DNA from: Protula sp. h YS-2021
Lineage: Eukaryota; Annelida; Polychaeta; Sabellida; Serpulidae
Direction: 5' to 3'
Length of the DNA: 64,000 bases
NCBI GenBank assembly: GCA_949752745.1
Contig: OX457031.1
Location: 51,903,103-51,967,102, forward strand
The position numbers and the translations under genes were made by a program. The notes beneath the pieces were generated by a model. The model did no database searches and had not been told where the DNA came from. It was given only the letters and a program-made list of their open reading frames with translations. Position 1 is the first letter of the stretch; every line of letters starts with the position of its first letter. This document shows, in pieces, positions 17,823 to 29,290 of this stretch.

Positions 17823-20800
17823 CCACAGCCTTGTAATGTCCATTAGCTAAGGTGGAACAGGCATCATCCAATACATATCGCTTGTCGTCATATGGGGAGA
17901 GGGCTACCTTTCTCAATTTCTCCGAGAAAAGCTGGTGACTATGACTTCGAATAATGTCTTCTGTAGCCATTGTTTGAGTTTTCTTGAACAAACTATGTCT
18001 ATACTGCACATGTTTAATGCGTCTTTGACAAGCTTGAGTGATGCCTTTAGCTGTATGTTTTTTTCTTTCCCGCCACACAATAAACTGTACATTTTCGGTC
18101 TGAGTCCAACAAACTCTTCAATGGGGATGCCTGCGGTCTCATCTTTCATTTTCCCAAGCACTTTTTTGTTCACGTTGGAATGTAGGAAGTGATCTGGCGG
18201 ATAGTCACTTGTGTCAAACAGGTCGGCATCTTGCTGCATATCCTTGTAGATATCTTCCGTTTCTATGTCGTAACATAGACTGTCGGTGTCGCTGAACAAC
18301 AACTTGGCATTGGGATACTTGACCATGATGTAGTTGTAATGAAAGTTGAACATAAGCACTTTGCTGAGGTCGAGAATGGTGAAGCCAACTTGAATGGGTT
18401 TATCCAGAAGCAAATCCGATTTGCGCAAATGTACAGCAGTCAAATCTTCGTTGAAAATTTTGAATTTGTGGAAGGAAGGTTTGGCTACAAGTTTCCTGAA
18501 CCGCTTCTCCTTGTGAACCAGTTCAACATTGATTCGCTTTCTCACATTTTCCATGGTTTTACCAAACACAGAGTTGTTCATCAGTTTCAAGAAATCTTTC
18601 TCAAACGGGTTCTTGGCCAATTTTCTCTTTTCCGTGTTCAAGGTAATGTATTTTGCCAACCATTTGCTCTGTGCTTTGGTGACTTTCAACCCCAGTGAGA
18701 CGTACTGTTGTAAATTCCTGTAATGAAGTACATATTTCTTCTTGTCAGACAAGTTAAGAATGAACTTTTCACTGGGTTTGTCTTTCATGTTCAGATCTTT
18801 CCGCAGCTTCTGACTGTACTCTGACAATTCTCTAACTTTGACACATTTCCATTCTGGAGCCACTGGGTAGTGATTATGATGATCATGGATTGAATTTGGA
18901 TATTCTAAATCCACTTCCAAAATGAATCCAATGTCATCATCTTCAGCTACATCCATGAAGTCGAGGGATTCTGGCTCGCTCACCCACATAAATCCTCTTT
19001 GCGGCATGCTTTGTGACATGGCCCAGCGATACAAGTTGTTTGCGTCGAGGTACATCAGATACTTGTTTGGTATCTCAGAATTGTAATCTGCTACGTAGGG
19101 ATTATTCGCTTTCGCATACTTGTGCGTGATTACATATATTCCTCCACGTATGCCTTGCTTAACCATTTGGTACATGTCAATGTCATTGATCAATTCCAAC
19201 TTCACCGCTTTTAACATTGCATTCCACGACAGTCCTGGTGCTGTATAGTAGTGAGCAGGATCCAATTCATATGTGTTGAGGCACACTTGACGAAAATTTT
19301 CAAACACGTCAGCTAGTAATAACACATCTGATTTCAGGTAACGGTCGTGGTATTCACCAAATGTGGTACAGTTGAATGTATCCCACACCTTCTGCGCATG
19401 CGCATAATCCTCATCGCTAATGTCCTCTTCGCTAAGCTGACTATAAAACTTGTCCTTTGATGGTAGCTGTATTTCAGCAAACTTGGATGGTTCGTCCACG
19501 TAATTGTAGGGTACCCCCTTTCTCAGCAACAAATCTTGTTGGTGACTATCGTGAATGACAGAGGTTATGTTGTAGAAGTTATCTTTCCCTTCTGCTGCAA
19601 GGTTGGATACCACCTTCTGTAGAGAGTTACTCATGAACTGAAAGCTGTCTGTAAATTTCACATTGCTCATGGTGAATGCAATATATTTCTCAATGGTGTT
19701 GGGAATGACTGTAATCGTTTCACCTTTGAATTTCCCAATTTATTCCATGATTAGGTGACTGTCATAGCCTCGCAAATTGTGGAAAAACACGGGAATGATA
19801 AAAGAATCTTTATCCTCTTGCTTATCCTTTCTAAGTCGGAATTGTAAGTTGCATTCACTATGTGCAGCTCCACGATATTTGCTATTGATGTGGTCATGAT
19901 CTCTCACACGATCTGCTCCTAGAGGTTCATGACAAATGTAGCAATCAACAGCGTTCTTGAAATTCTCTTTGTCTTCACGAGTCATCACCATTTCCTTTGG
20001 CTGCTCTAAACCACGTACAATACGATCACGTTTATTCACCGTATGGTCTAAAAAGACTTTTCACAGCATTGTCTCCTCGATACATGACTGGTGCACGTGT
20101 GTCGTACTGGCTCACAACCACATAGGCAAAGCTGTTTGGACGATGATGTTGATACTTGTCCCCTTCTTCATGCTTTTGCGTGAAACATTCAAAGTCGGCA
20201 TAAATCACAAAAGGTGTTCGCTGTTGTTTAGCTATATTCTTGAACTTGATGAAGGGTTCCTTGGGAAATGATAAACGTTGTGCTCCATTCTTGTCAAACA
20301 CACTTCACCATGTTTATCTAAAAGATCTTGTCGTATAAACCCGTGAAGACAGTTGAAACAATAAAAATATGCACACTTATGCTTTGATCGATAACACATA
20401 AGTCTGCTGAAATTCTTGATGAGGCAGTAATGCCTTTTCTTGTCATTGCTAATTAAAAGTAATTTGATTTCTCTCGCACTGGTGTTTCGACTAAGTTGTA
20501 TCGAAACAACTACATCATGTTCATATCCAAACACGTTGATGGACACATCGTTTTCCTTTTCAAACTTTGGAATGTCAGTAATCGGTGTTGGAAATGTCAT
20601 ACCCTCTACCTTTAATTCCTTCTCAAATAGTTTGTATTGATTCACGCGATTTGGATTTCTGTCATGAGGGTGAAGGTACGCCAATACTGACCATAAGAAA
20701 CACTTGTTGTCATCATTCTTAATGTTTATCACACCTTCTGTTTTCTTCACTTTCTTCGGCAGTGGAATAAAACTACTCGCTTCCAGAGGCACAACGTAGC

Positions 20801-21549
20801 TGTATGTACTTCAATGTACAGTATGCTATCCAATACCCAGCCAGAGCCTTGTCGCTCATGATAGTCAAACTTAGTAAACAATTCTTTATAGGCTGATGAC
20901 AAGTCCTGTTCAATATCCGCTGGATTGTATGCTGTATATGTTGGACTGCTGATAAAGGCATTATCCACTTGTTCTACCATAACAGCTTCAGCATTTGCTG
21001 TCAGTTTCTTGAAATGCGCATGCACTACAATGTGCCATTTCATTCCATGGTTTAAGGTCTCCAACAAATGTGCCTTGATACGATTCTCTTGCTGTCGCAT
21101 TTCAAGCAGTAAATCCGATCCATCCTCAGGCTCAAACCGTTTTTCCTGCGCGTTTTCACCAAGACTAACCCTTGTACCTCTCCCTACTTATCCTGTCTTT
21201 TGTTTCTTTGAAACATGTTCTTCATGAAGCACATTTTCCATCTTAGCTGGTATGCATGCATGTGCCTCATAAGTATCCATGGATGGAAATTCTACATTGC
21301 ATTCCATACACTGAACTGGACCGCATGGTCAAATGTCATCTTCTTCCATCTTTGCTCCTTTCCCATGCTCTTCACGAGCATCTTTCACTAAAGTTTTCAT
21401 CTCAGCTTACTACATGCATGTGTCTCATAAGTATCCATAGATGGAAATTCCACATTGCATTCCATACACTGAACTGGGCCGTATGGCAAAATGTCATCTT
21501 CTTCCATCTTTCGTCTCTTTGCTCCTTTCCCATGCTCTTCACGTTTCAT
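17818..21549 (-). pseudogene. polB: Protein-primed DNA polymerase B, several frameshifts
   Basis: The coding block runs from the ATG at about 21549 to the stop at 17818, about 1,150 codons. The N-terminal part has a duplicated C2H2-like finger (21240-21560), then GSGWVLDSI (20,850) and SSFIPLPKKV (20,770), a region shared by Polinton polymerases. The exonuclease side includes VIYADFECF (20,200). Polymerase motif A is [14 protein letters not shown] (19,030), motif B is [17 protein letters not shown] (18,560) and motif C is [11 protein letters not shown] (18,280). The end has SPYDDKRYVLDD. Frame changes occur near 21190, 20785, 20290, 20035, 19700 and 18070, with a stop in the finger region. 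It replicates the element from a terminal protein. This copy cannot make it intact. Confidence 0.93.
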
Positions 21550-21560
21550 CTTAGCTGGTT
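21240..21560 (-). repeat. Tandem duplication of a finger-coding segment in polB
   Basis: Two copies of about 165 bp (21250-21390 and 21415-21555). Each encodes HGKGAKxxKMEEDDI, then VQCMECNVEFPSMDTYE.HAC, a C-x2-C...H-x2-C finger. The second copy carries small deletions and a TGA in place of a codon. The polymerase N-terminus therefore gained or is losing one finger. Adjacent fingers could affect origin or terminal-protein binding. Confidence 0.75.
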
Positions 21561-21737
21561 GTTGTTACGTCAACTGCTGAAACTGAAATGCTGAAATGTA
21601 ATCTCAGACATCCCCCTTTTATACACACTCATACATAGACAAAATTTGCGTTTTCATTTCATAACAGAGGATGGCCCTTAGAAGGGCCGAAAGATGTTAG
21701 TAAGTTGGCTCTTCACCAACAAGTCGGGTTTCCGCAA

Positions 21738-22061
21738 CTACGCTGGTATCTGTAAAACTGCTCCATCGTGAAAGGTCTTCTTGAGCACTTGAAAGGATGA
21801 AAATTGTAATACTTGAAGTTTCTCAGCGTCGCACCACAAGCAGTCTGTGCTTGGCTCTGGTCCAGGTAATGTTGCCGTAAACTTGTACCATAGCAAACCA
21901 CCGCAGGTTTTGCAACAGTACCGACGTGGTGCATTACGGTGTACCGGGCAGTTGTGTGGTTGTCCTGGATATTCTAACCACACCCAACACTTGTAGCATT
22001 CTGTCGTTAGCGTCACGGCCTTGCCGTTTCGCATCACTGTGATTGTACGACTTGTAGACAT
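21738..22061 (-). CDS. Zinc-ribbon-like protein, unknown
   Basis: 107 residues, intact. It begins MSTSRTITVMRNGKAVTL. Three metal-ligand groups follow: ECYKCWVWLEYPGQPHNCPVH (C-x2-C...C-x2-H), RRYCCKTCGGLLWY (C-C-x2-C) and DCLWCDAEKL (C-x2-C). This makes about eight Cys/His ligands for two zinc sites. I do not recognise the family. It is divergent from the RING gene and shares its promoter region. The minus-strand TATA (22101-22108) lies 40 bp before its ATG. It could bind nucleic acid or act with the RING protein. Confidence 0.6.
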   Translation of the reverse strand: MSTSRTITVMRNGKAVTLTTECYKCWVWLEYPGQPHNCPVHRNAPRRYCCKTCGGLLWYKFTATLPGPEPSTDCLWCDAEKLQVLQFSSFQVLKKTFHDGAVLQIPA

Positions 22062-22359
22062 CTTGCTGCTTGTTTTGGGAAATGTGGCCTTTAGCCCTCA
22101 CTTATATACTACTACATACTAGCAGCCATCCTCGGAGTATATGCTGGCCACGGGGGGTGGGGGGGGCTGTCGACCAGGTCGGCTGGCGGGGGGAGGACCT
22201 GAAAGTCGGCTGGCCGGGGGGAAGGTCCTCACTCTATGCCGTCAGTCTGCTTCTGTCTCTGGGGGGGGGGGGGGGGGTGGGGTCCTCACTTGAGGTGGTA
22301 TATAACTGCTAGTCATTTCAGTTCAGGCTTACAACCGCTTTGCAACTGCTTCCGTAAAG
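22062..22359. promoter_or_regulatory. Bidirectional promoter region
   Basis: This 298-bp gap separates two divergent genes. TATATAAG on the minus strand (22101-22108) serves the zinc-ribbon gene. TATATAA on the plus strand (22299-22305) lies 55 bp before the RING ATG at 22360. Between them are G-rich runs (22149-22285, up to 17 G) with gtcggctggc units that mirror the poly-C blocks at 7862-7952. Confidence 0.65.
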
Positions 22360-22968
22360 ATGGAGCGCTACTTCGCCTTGAATGATGCGCTGACATTGAG
22401 AGGAGTGAGGGAGGTTCACGTGCCAGTGACTCCGCCAGCAACACCACCACAGCGCTTTTTCTACTATCAGCTGCTTTCGGACCCAGCTAACGTCTCGGTC
22501 CTCTGTGTTCCGGTCTTTTTTGACCGGAGGGTGATTCTCGGAAAGCGACTGCGTGATATTGAGGCTGGGCATTATGACGAAGCATTTTTCAGATCTATGA
22601 TGCTGGAGGAGGCAATTCCATCCCGCCTGGAGGAAGAAGAGTACCCGGCCTGGGGAAGATTCTACTTACAGCAGGATCTTGAATTCTGCATTGGATGCGG
22701 GTGTATGCTCTCCCCAGACCGGGTATTGGCAGAGTGCGGGCACCAACTATGCATATACTGTGCATCTGTCTGGACGCAGCGGACAGCCTTGCACGACGAC
22801 TACACGATCCAGTGCTTCTCCGGCGGTGTATCAAGCGACCACTTCCTCTTCAATGGCCAGCAGACCTGTCCAGGATGTGATGGAGCTTTACTTGTCCGGC
22901 AGCAGCAGCAGCAGCAAAAAAATTATGGCCCTTCTAAGGGCCACCCACGAATACGAAATAAGCGCTAA
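22360..22968 (+). CDS. RING-finger protein, candidate E3 ubiquitin ligase
   Basis: 202 residues, intact. The N-terminal 100 residues are unique, with FFYYQLLSDPANV and VPVFFDRRVILGKRLRDIE. The RING lies at about residues 107-182: CIGC, then AECGHQLCIYC (Cys-x-His-x2-Cys-x2-Cys), a Cys in TIQCF and the last pair CPGC. That is the C3HC4 order with long loops. A Gln run from a CAG repeat and a basic tail end the protein. Viral RING proteins often redirect host ubiquitination. Targets cannot be inferred. It sits next to the right inverted repeat, mirroring the finger protein beside the left one. Confidence 0.7.
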   Translation: MERYFALNDALTLRGVREVHVPVTPPATPPQRFFYYQLLSDPANVSVLCVPVFFDRRVILGKRLRDIEAGHYDEAFFRSMMLEEAIPSRLEEEEYPAWGRFYLQQDLEFCIGCGCMLSPDRVLAECGHQLCIYCASVWTQRTALHDDYTIQCFSGGVSSDHFLFNGQQTCPGCDGALLVRQQQQQQKNYGPSKGHPRIRNKR

Positions 22969-23096
22969 TCGTGTCATGGTGTTAGTATGTATGTGTATGC
23001 ATGAGAGTGTGGGAAATGCTAAAAATAAAAAAAAACATAAAAAAATTTTAAAAAGGTGGGGGGGGGCTATTTTTTATACCCCTTTAAGGGGGTCTT

Positions 23097-23662
23097 ATAG
23101 GCGAGCTCTAACCATGTAGCTATGAGTTCTCTATTTATAAAATGGAGAACTTGTACGTTTGGGGAGGTGTCTCATCTGTCCGTCTGCCCACGTCTGAGAA
23201 AGCAAAACAAAGTTGCCGTCTGGGTTAAAAATACCTTGACTTATGAAATGAAACGCTTAATCTGTTGTGGCTATTGATATATGCATGTGTGGAGAGAGAG
23301 AGAGAGATAAAAAAAATTGCCCCAGCTGCCCATTTGCCCCAGCTGCCCCAGCTACCCGTTTGAATGGCCGCCAGTTTGAATGGCCGCCCATTTGAATGGT
23401 CGTTCGAATGGCCGCCCGTTTGAATGGCTGCCCACTATCCCTATTACGTCATCATGACGTTCATATGACGTTCATGTGACGTCCATATGACGTCTATATG
23501 GCAACCATATGATAACCATATGACAACCATATCACGTCCATATGACGTCCATATCACGTCCATATCACGTCACTGTTTTCGAAACCCCATGGGGCTTCAA
23601 AATCACCTCCTGACGTCATTATGACGTCACTTTCTGTTTTCGAACCCCCACTTTTCCCTACT
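23097..23662 (-). repeat. Polinton right terminal inverted repeat
   Basis: Reverse complement of 3933-4422 with scattered substitutions and an expanded gccgcccgtttgaatggc array (23343-23435). It ends cccactttt ccctact. The following 6 bp are acccgg. Confidence 0.9.
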
Positions 23663-25281
23663 ACCCGGTAAACTTTTTTGGTTTGGTAAACTTATTTTGT
23701 GAACCTAAAAGACCTTCAAAAAACGTTTTCTTTTCGTTATATATGAAATGCTAGAAAACGATTTTTGGAACGTTTTTTTAACCATTTCGACGGGGTTTTG
23801 ACTATAAAATTCTGAAACCCTTTTTTGTGATCCTTAAAAAATAATCACTTGTAACGTCCATTTAAGACCATTGATCATTCAAACAACACTACAAAACACC
23901 AATCTGCAACTAAACTTACCTGGGATTGAACCTGGGACCTCTGACATCCTACGCGCCGACCTTATCTCTATGCCAACACGCACCCGATTAACTATGAACT
24001 ATTCGACTACTAATATCTTGTTTCTATGCGATCCCCAAAAGTTGTGCTCTTAAAATTGTTTGCTTAATAGAAAACCATGTATTTTGCTTTCATAATGGTT
24101 ATTTGCTTAGGATTAGATGATCGAGGCGAATAATATTCTTAGCTAGCGATATAGAAAGAACGTAAGTTGACCTCATTACATTACTATATCATTTTTATAT
24201 AGTAATATAATAACTAAATCAAATATATTATACCTAAAAGTCAATATTAGATTTTAAAATTATATATTTTATCTTTATTAGTATCTAAAATTTGACAATT
24301 TATTTGAAAATGGTATTCAGTACATATGGTTTCTCATGATGCTCCAATACACGACACCCAATAGAAATGATTTTTCATAATGCTCCAGTACAAAAGGCTT
24401 GATTTTGGTTTTAAAATAGTTCCCCCTGAAACGTTTCGAAAAGGTTCTACAAAAGACGGTTTATTTTGGTATCCGAGAACACAAAGGTTTTATAAACGTC
24501 AATAAAACGTTTCAACCAAAAACGAACCTTAAGAAAACGTTTCCATGTTTACCGGGAAGTTCTACATAAGTACAAAGTTTTGTGATCCTAGGGCCTGTAG
24601 TGTCAGAGAAGAAGCTGGATTTTACTGTCAAGAAAAAAAGCACGCCGTCATTGATGCATTGCAAAAACTCATCTAGTATCGTCTGCCACCCTTCAGCAAA
24701 ATCTAACATGCTTATAATATACTCAATTTGAAATGAATCTTTGACGTTGAAATAAACTTCTGAATGTCATGTATTTCATGAAATGAATGAAACTTTCAGA
24801 TTCACTTAATGCCCAGAGGACTAGAAATACTAAGGAACAAAATCACTCAAGGTAATAATATTGTTCAAGCTTCTGTCTTCATTCTGGAAAGTTTATTATA
24901 AATTCACTGTCATGATATTCTGTTTTTAAACTTACTACTTGGATTGAATTCTTTCAATTTAACTTTTGTCCAAAAAAAGTTTTAATGAAATATTGTCTTT
25001 TAGTTTTATAACAAATAGGACTTGAGACCACAAATGATAATAAAATAGACCCACACAAAACACGAGCATGAACTTTATGAAGGTATTTTGAAACGTTGAC
25101 TTACAGAATAGATGATTTGGCAGGTTTCTTACCAGTTTTCTCGTTATTTACTTAATAATTAATAACTAAAGTTTTTTTTCTTGTAACAGTCAAGATTTAT
25201 ATGGTTATAAAACTGCCATACTATTATTGAGAACGATTGTTGCTCATAAAATAACCTTATAAAATGCTTCTTCTTTTAAAG
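23663..25281. other. Right flank of the Polinton, mostly non-coding
   Basis: It does not match the sequence expected to follow the Tc1 fragment in the paired copy (52598 onward), so the Polinton's two flanks come from different places. A tRNA-like stretch lies at about 23915-23980 (minus strand, B-box-like ggttcaatcc). Repeated gaaacgtttt motifs occur at 23690-23810 and 24425-24545. The rest is AT-rich with no supported gene except the weak exon below. Confidence 0.5.
24512..24709 (-). pseudogene. Possible ILEI-like exon remnant
   Basis: The minus strand reads DEFLQCINDGVLFFLTVKSS, then SDTTGPRITKL. The hydrophobic strand after a DG turn resembles the middle of an ILEI domain (compare GFIEGALPGTVILLAT in the true exon B). 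A similar segment exists at 1320-1420. No clear splice sites were found. It may be a decayed domain copy or a repeat. Confidence 0.3.
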
Positions 25282-25379
25282 TGCCTGAGAAAATATCGGT
25301 TTTGGTTGACGTGAGGAACAATTTTTATAGAGAAATCTTACCGCTTTTACAGACTGTATTTTTACCAGTCACCATACAG
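25282..25379 (+). CDS. Unrecognised host gene, exon 1 of 3 seen
   Basis: A 98-nt exon with acceptor tttaaAG and a GC-type donor (CAG|GCAAGT). The peptide VPEKISVLVDVRNNFYREIL, then LLQTVFLPVTIQ, looks like an alpha/beta fold strand followed by a helix. It enters in phase 1 and leaves in phase 0, which fits the next exon. No family is assigned. Confidence 0.5.
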
Positions 25380-26186
25380 GCAAGTGTGTTAAATTTATAA
25401 TTTTTTAACTTAGTTTTAAATTTTAAATTATAATTTTAAAATTAATATTTTAATATCTCACTTACAAGTTGATTTGATTACAAACATTGGAAACATGACG
25501 CTTTTATCAACCTTTCGTTTATAACGAAGAACTTCTACAATATATTTGAACAATGTTTTATATTTACTTGACAACGAGAAATAGATCAGATATATGTAGA
25601 AACATAATCCATAACAGTTGGTTAAATGATAATTTTACCAGCGTAATAGCCATTTTCTGGTTATAAAGAAAAGGAAAGAAGTGATATAGATTCAGAGTAT
25701 TATTGCTCTAGTGTGATTATTGCTCTAGTGTGATCATAGTAAACACAAGTCTTTCTCTGGTGCTTTCAATTGCATCAAATTGCTGTGGCATCATAACATC
25801 AAATAATGATCGTGCACTTACGTGTAATCACTCTTAGGGCAATCTGGCTTTAGGGAAAGTTGTAGAAATCACTTTCATAAAGCAGCAAAATTTTTTCTTT
25901 AGTTAAAGTAACGGAGGCAATATATTTGGCAGGAAGTGGCAGAAGATGACTGGGAGCATTAACGTTTATAGTGTTCTTAGGTTTTTTTGCTGAGCAAAAT
26001 ATCGAGCTAAACGTCGTTTGTTTTTCCTTTTGGAAAGCATTTGTCGTAAATAAAATATCGAGACACTATAGCAGCTTAATATGTGTTAAATGTGGTATCA
26101 CAATGTCTTCTTCAAACGGTAAATATATACAAGAAAAAATATGATACAGTTTATATTTGAAATACTTCTTTTTCTGCATTTATAAG

Positions 26187-26333
26187 GCCACAAGTTTGGG
26201 GTTTAAGGAAGTGACATTGCTTTGCTTTCGTGATAACGTTCTTCTAAAGCTACCAATTGAGGACATAGCTGGGAACACTAACCTCAGTGAGGAACAGACA
26301 GCAGCACTCTCACAGATGTTTCTCGTTCTTCAG
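26187..26333 (+). CDS. Unrecognised host gene, exon 2 of 3 seen
   Basis: 147 nt, exactly 49 codons, phase 0 at both ends, acceptor tataAG and donor CAG|GTGT. The peptide reads GFKEVTLLCFRDNVLLKLP, then NLSEEQTAALSQMFLVLQ. The alternating beta and acidic-helix pattern continues that of exon 1. Confidence 0.55.
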
Positions 26334-27453
26334 GTGTTTAAGTGATAAACAAGTATCTTGTTCTTCCTGTGTTTTCAGCAAATGAGACCGTTTATTCAAC
26401 TAAGGTGAAAGGAAATACTGAAATGTATCTTTCTTTCAGATTTATTTATATGACATACTGAACTATGTTTGGTGCTACACCTTCCATGTAGATAACATAT
26501 TCAAATATATCTAGCTTTCAATTTTATTTATGCAATACATACTGAACTATGTCTAGTGCTACACTTTCCGTGTAGATAAAATATTCAAATGTTTCAAATC
26601 AAATCTTTCAATATGTTTGAAATTACGATACAATAACAATGATGGCGTCAGCTTAAATAATTATTTATAATGAAAAGGGTTATCGTATTTCTTATTGGCC
26701 CTTCTTTCTACATGCTGTACCCAATGTCAATCGATTTTTGATCTATTCTAATGTCTTTAACTTTGATCAATGATTTAGACATTTTGTACTATCATTTCGT
26801 GCAACTATTAGACCACCGAAATTTCCACCCCAGTTTAAATCACATTCCTACTTTCTAAAATGTCGTCAAGCTGCTCGGTTAAAAGTCCACAAATTTTCTA
26901 AATGTATATAATTATCAAATGTAAAATTTGGCAAGTGTGTAACTTTAATGTTATATGTAAGTAACAAAGTCAGTACAAGATCATATAGAAAATCAACTAA
27001 TCATCGATGAAGACAAGTTGGTCACTGAACGACTTAAATTGATATGCAGTAGTGATTATTGTGACAAAATTGAATTCAATTTAGCATTTTGTATTAGAAT
27101 GTACGTAAATAAGGCATTCGGGAAACCCAATCCATTTTATACAATTTGGTGATTTAGAGAACACGTATAGATATAAGTCTGACGTCATAACTGAGAAGTA
27201 TTTCTATGTGAGAATAATATTGTAATCTATTCAAGGTTGGGCTTTATAAGATCATTAGAAAGAAAATCACCAAATGCCCAATTTGTTTAAGACTCTGATG
27301 CTTGCTCGATGATTAAAAGTAATTTTTTCTCTATTTTTTTTTCTGTTTCCCTCACACAGATATCAAGAGAGGTTAATGATGTAGATTGATTTACCTAAGG
27401 CGTATTTAGCGTATATAATTGTGATAAATGAATTTACTGCTATCTGTATGTAG

Positions 27454-27616
27454 CATGTTCGCGAGACGTGGGACTTCACTGAAAACGGCGCAAGGCTTGA
27501 GAAGCTTGTGGCGCGACTGGTGAAACCTTACATAGGAGAGGCGGGGCTATATGATGGTGAGGCAGAGCCCACGATACTGTCAGGAAAACCGGTACACACA
27601 GCAAGCAACTCTCGTG
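27454..27616 (+). CDS. Unrecognised host gene, exon 3 of 3 seen
   Basis: 163 nt, acceptor tgtAG, donor GTG|GTAGG, starting in phase 0 as exon 2 requires. The peptide reads HVRETWDFTENGARLEKLVA, then RLVKPYIGEAGLYDGEAEP. Together the three exons give about 136 residues of one soluble domain. Later exons were not found, so the gene may be truncated or have long introns. Confidence 0.55.
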
Positions 27617-28150
27617 GTAGGCAATTGCATTTAATTGTTACTTCCTTTTTAGGAGTATTTCATGGGTATGAGTAGTACCTTTGCAAAAACACATATACTT
27701 TGAGGTTAAGTACCGAGTACGTCCACACTAGAACGTGGTGACATCGTGTGGCCCACTGGGTCTGTGGTCTCACATCATGTTACAAACACCAGAAAACATA
27801 GCCATAGCCACAATGCACACATGAAAGGGAATGAAGTGAAATCATTGCAAGCAAAGAATATTAATGAATAAGAAAGCTCACTCCCATTGACTGCTATGTT
27901 TATCCAGATGGCACAGCGCCGCCTGGTAGTCACTGGTGTTATCACTATGAGAATCCACATTTATTGTGCACTTGGGGCATCCTCAAAGGCATTTTGTTGC
28001 TTTTATATGTGTCTTCTTTTGTGTGTGCTCTTTCATACACAATTTGCTATTTTTGTTAGACTTGAAACAATAAATTAACAACACAATAAACATTCTTAAC
28101 ACATTTTATCACCTCAGATCAATCGGTTAAATATTATTTCACATGTAAAT

Positions 28151-29290
28151 TTACAAGTGCTTCAGTTTCATTATTTTTCTATTTCGAGAAGCACCCCTTG
28201 GTTGCAAATCTCTGTTCTGCATTTTTAGGGAATGTGTTATTCTGACAGAGAGATATAAATCTATCATGTAGTGTGCTATTTTATCACATTCCCTTTTATC
28301 ACAGGAGATATTTGTTGCGCAGCCCGCTTCTATGACTCGCCGAAAAAGCTTACCCCGAACTTTATCACAATACATTACGCATTCAAGCAATTTCATGAAA
28401 AGGTTTTCGCATTCCGAAACAAACTTAATAACATTTTCGGAAGGAACCACTAATTTTCTGTCAATTTTTTTCGCTCAGAAAAGAAACAAACATTTTTTCA
28501 CTTTCTATTGGTTCATTATTTTCAGAACTGATCCATTTAGATAGACATTCTTCACATGAATGGCGTTTTTGGCTTTTGATGTTAAATACCCAGCAAGGTA
28601 AACGACAACATTGTCTTCAGGTAGTGACAAATCATTTATCGAATGGTTGCAATCGAAAGCAGATCCAACAAATTATTTGGTATTTCTCTGTCTGGAAACA
28701 ATGCATTTTCTTGTGGAATATTTGGGACATGTACATTTTGATCAACTTCTGGAAATCATTGTAATCTAAGTAAAAAGCAGTCAAATTCGCCTTGATAGTT
28801 ACTGTTATTACCTTTTACAAACATTGAATCGACACATATAGCCTGATAAGCAGCCCGAAATTGAACTGGATCCGGATTATCGCGGTGTCCCCCTTTGCCT
28901 TTAATTATTGAGAAAAAAATTTCTAAACAATCTTGATTCATACGGTTGGTCAGTAAAAATTTAATACCGTGATTTTTATGTAAAATCTTCCCACAGCAGC
29001 TTTAGGCATGCAATGGACATTGGCAAACCTTTTAAACATGGCAAAGACCGCGTTGTACCGGTTTTCGTAATTTTTGAAAGCCAGATTTCACACTCTTCAA
29101 AAAATGCCAAATCATTACGTCGGAGATTTTGTATTTTGTATCCATTTACTGCATCTTTCTTGTTCACGCGGAAAAGAAAAAAAATGATATGTCCTTTCTT
29201 GTTTGTCTGTAATTATTACACCCCCATGCAGCACAAATTGTCGTAAGATGGGTTTTTTGCGGCATTTTTTGTAGTGCTTCCTTTCATGTT
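28151..29290 (-). pseudogene. P-element/THAP9-type transposase remnant
   Basis: Minus-strand fragments in order: WLSKITKTGTTRSLPCLKG (29.1 kb), MNQDCLEIFFSIIKGKGGHR with DNPDPVQFRAAYQAI (28.9 kb), and SECENLFMKLLECV with YMIDLYLSVRITHSLK (28.3 kb). The N-Q-D-x-L-E-x-F-F and N-P-D-P-x-Q-F-R blocks are hallmarks of P-element-type transposases. The N-terminal THAP finger and catalytic core are missing or unreadable, with several stops and frame changes. The element is dead. Confidence 0.75.

Larger units (their letters stand above)
3933..23662. mobile_element. Maverick/Polinton, 19.7 kb, decayed copy
   Basis: Terminal inverted repeats open with agtaggg at each end. Between them lie the hallmark genes of the family: protein-primed DNA polymerase B, retroviral-like integrase with chromodomain, A32/FtsK-type packaging ATPase, adenain-like cysteine protease, and major and minor jelly-roll capsid proteins. 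The genes form two convergent blocks meeting at about 16.24-16.54 kb. Accessory genes include a two-CARD-like protein, PC4-like proteins, a RING protein and a predicted lipidated peptide. At least nine frameshifts, six in-frame stops and an integrase deletion show it is inactive as sequenced. The 6-bp neighbours (atgcga left, acccgg right) do not form the expected target duplication. Confidence 0.95.

Noticed and set aside
17913..18723. Plus-strand ORFs at 17935, 18339 and 18529
   Set aside because: They are antisense to polymerase motifs B and C.
23915..23980. tRNA gene on the minus strand
   Set aside because: A- and B-box-like words are present, but the T-stem halves do not pair. At best a SINE relic.
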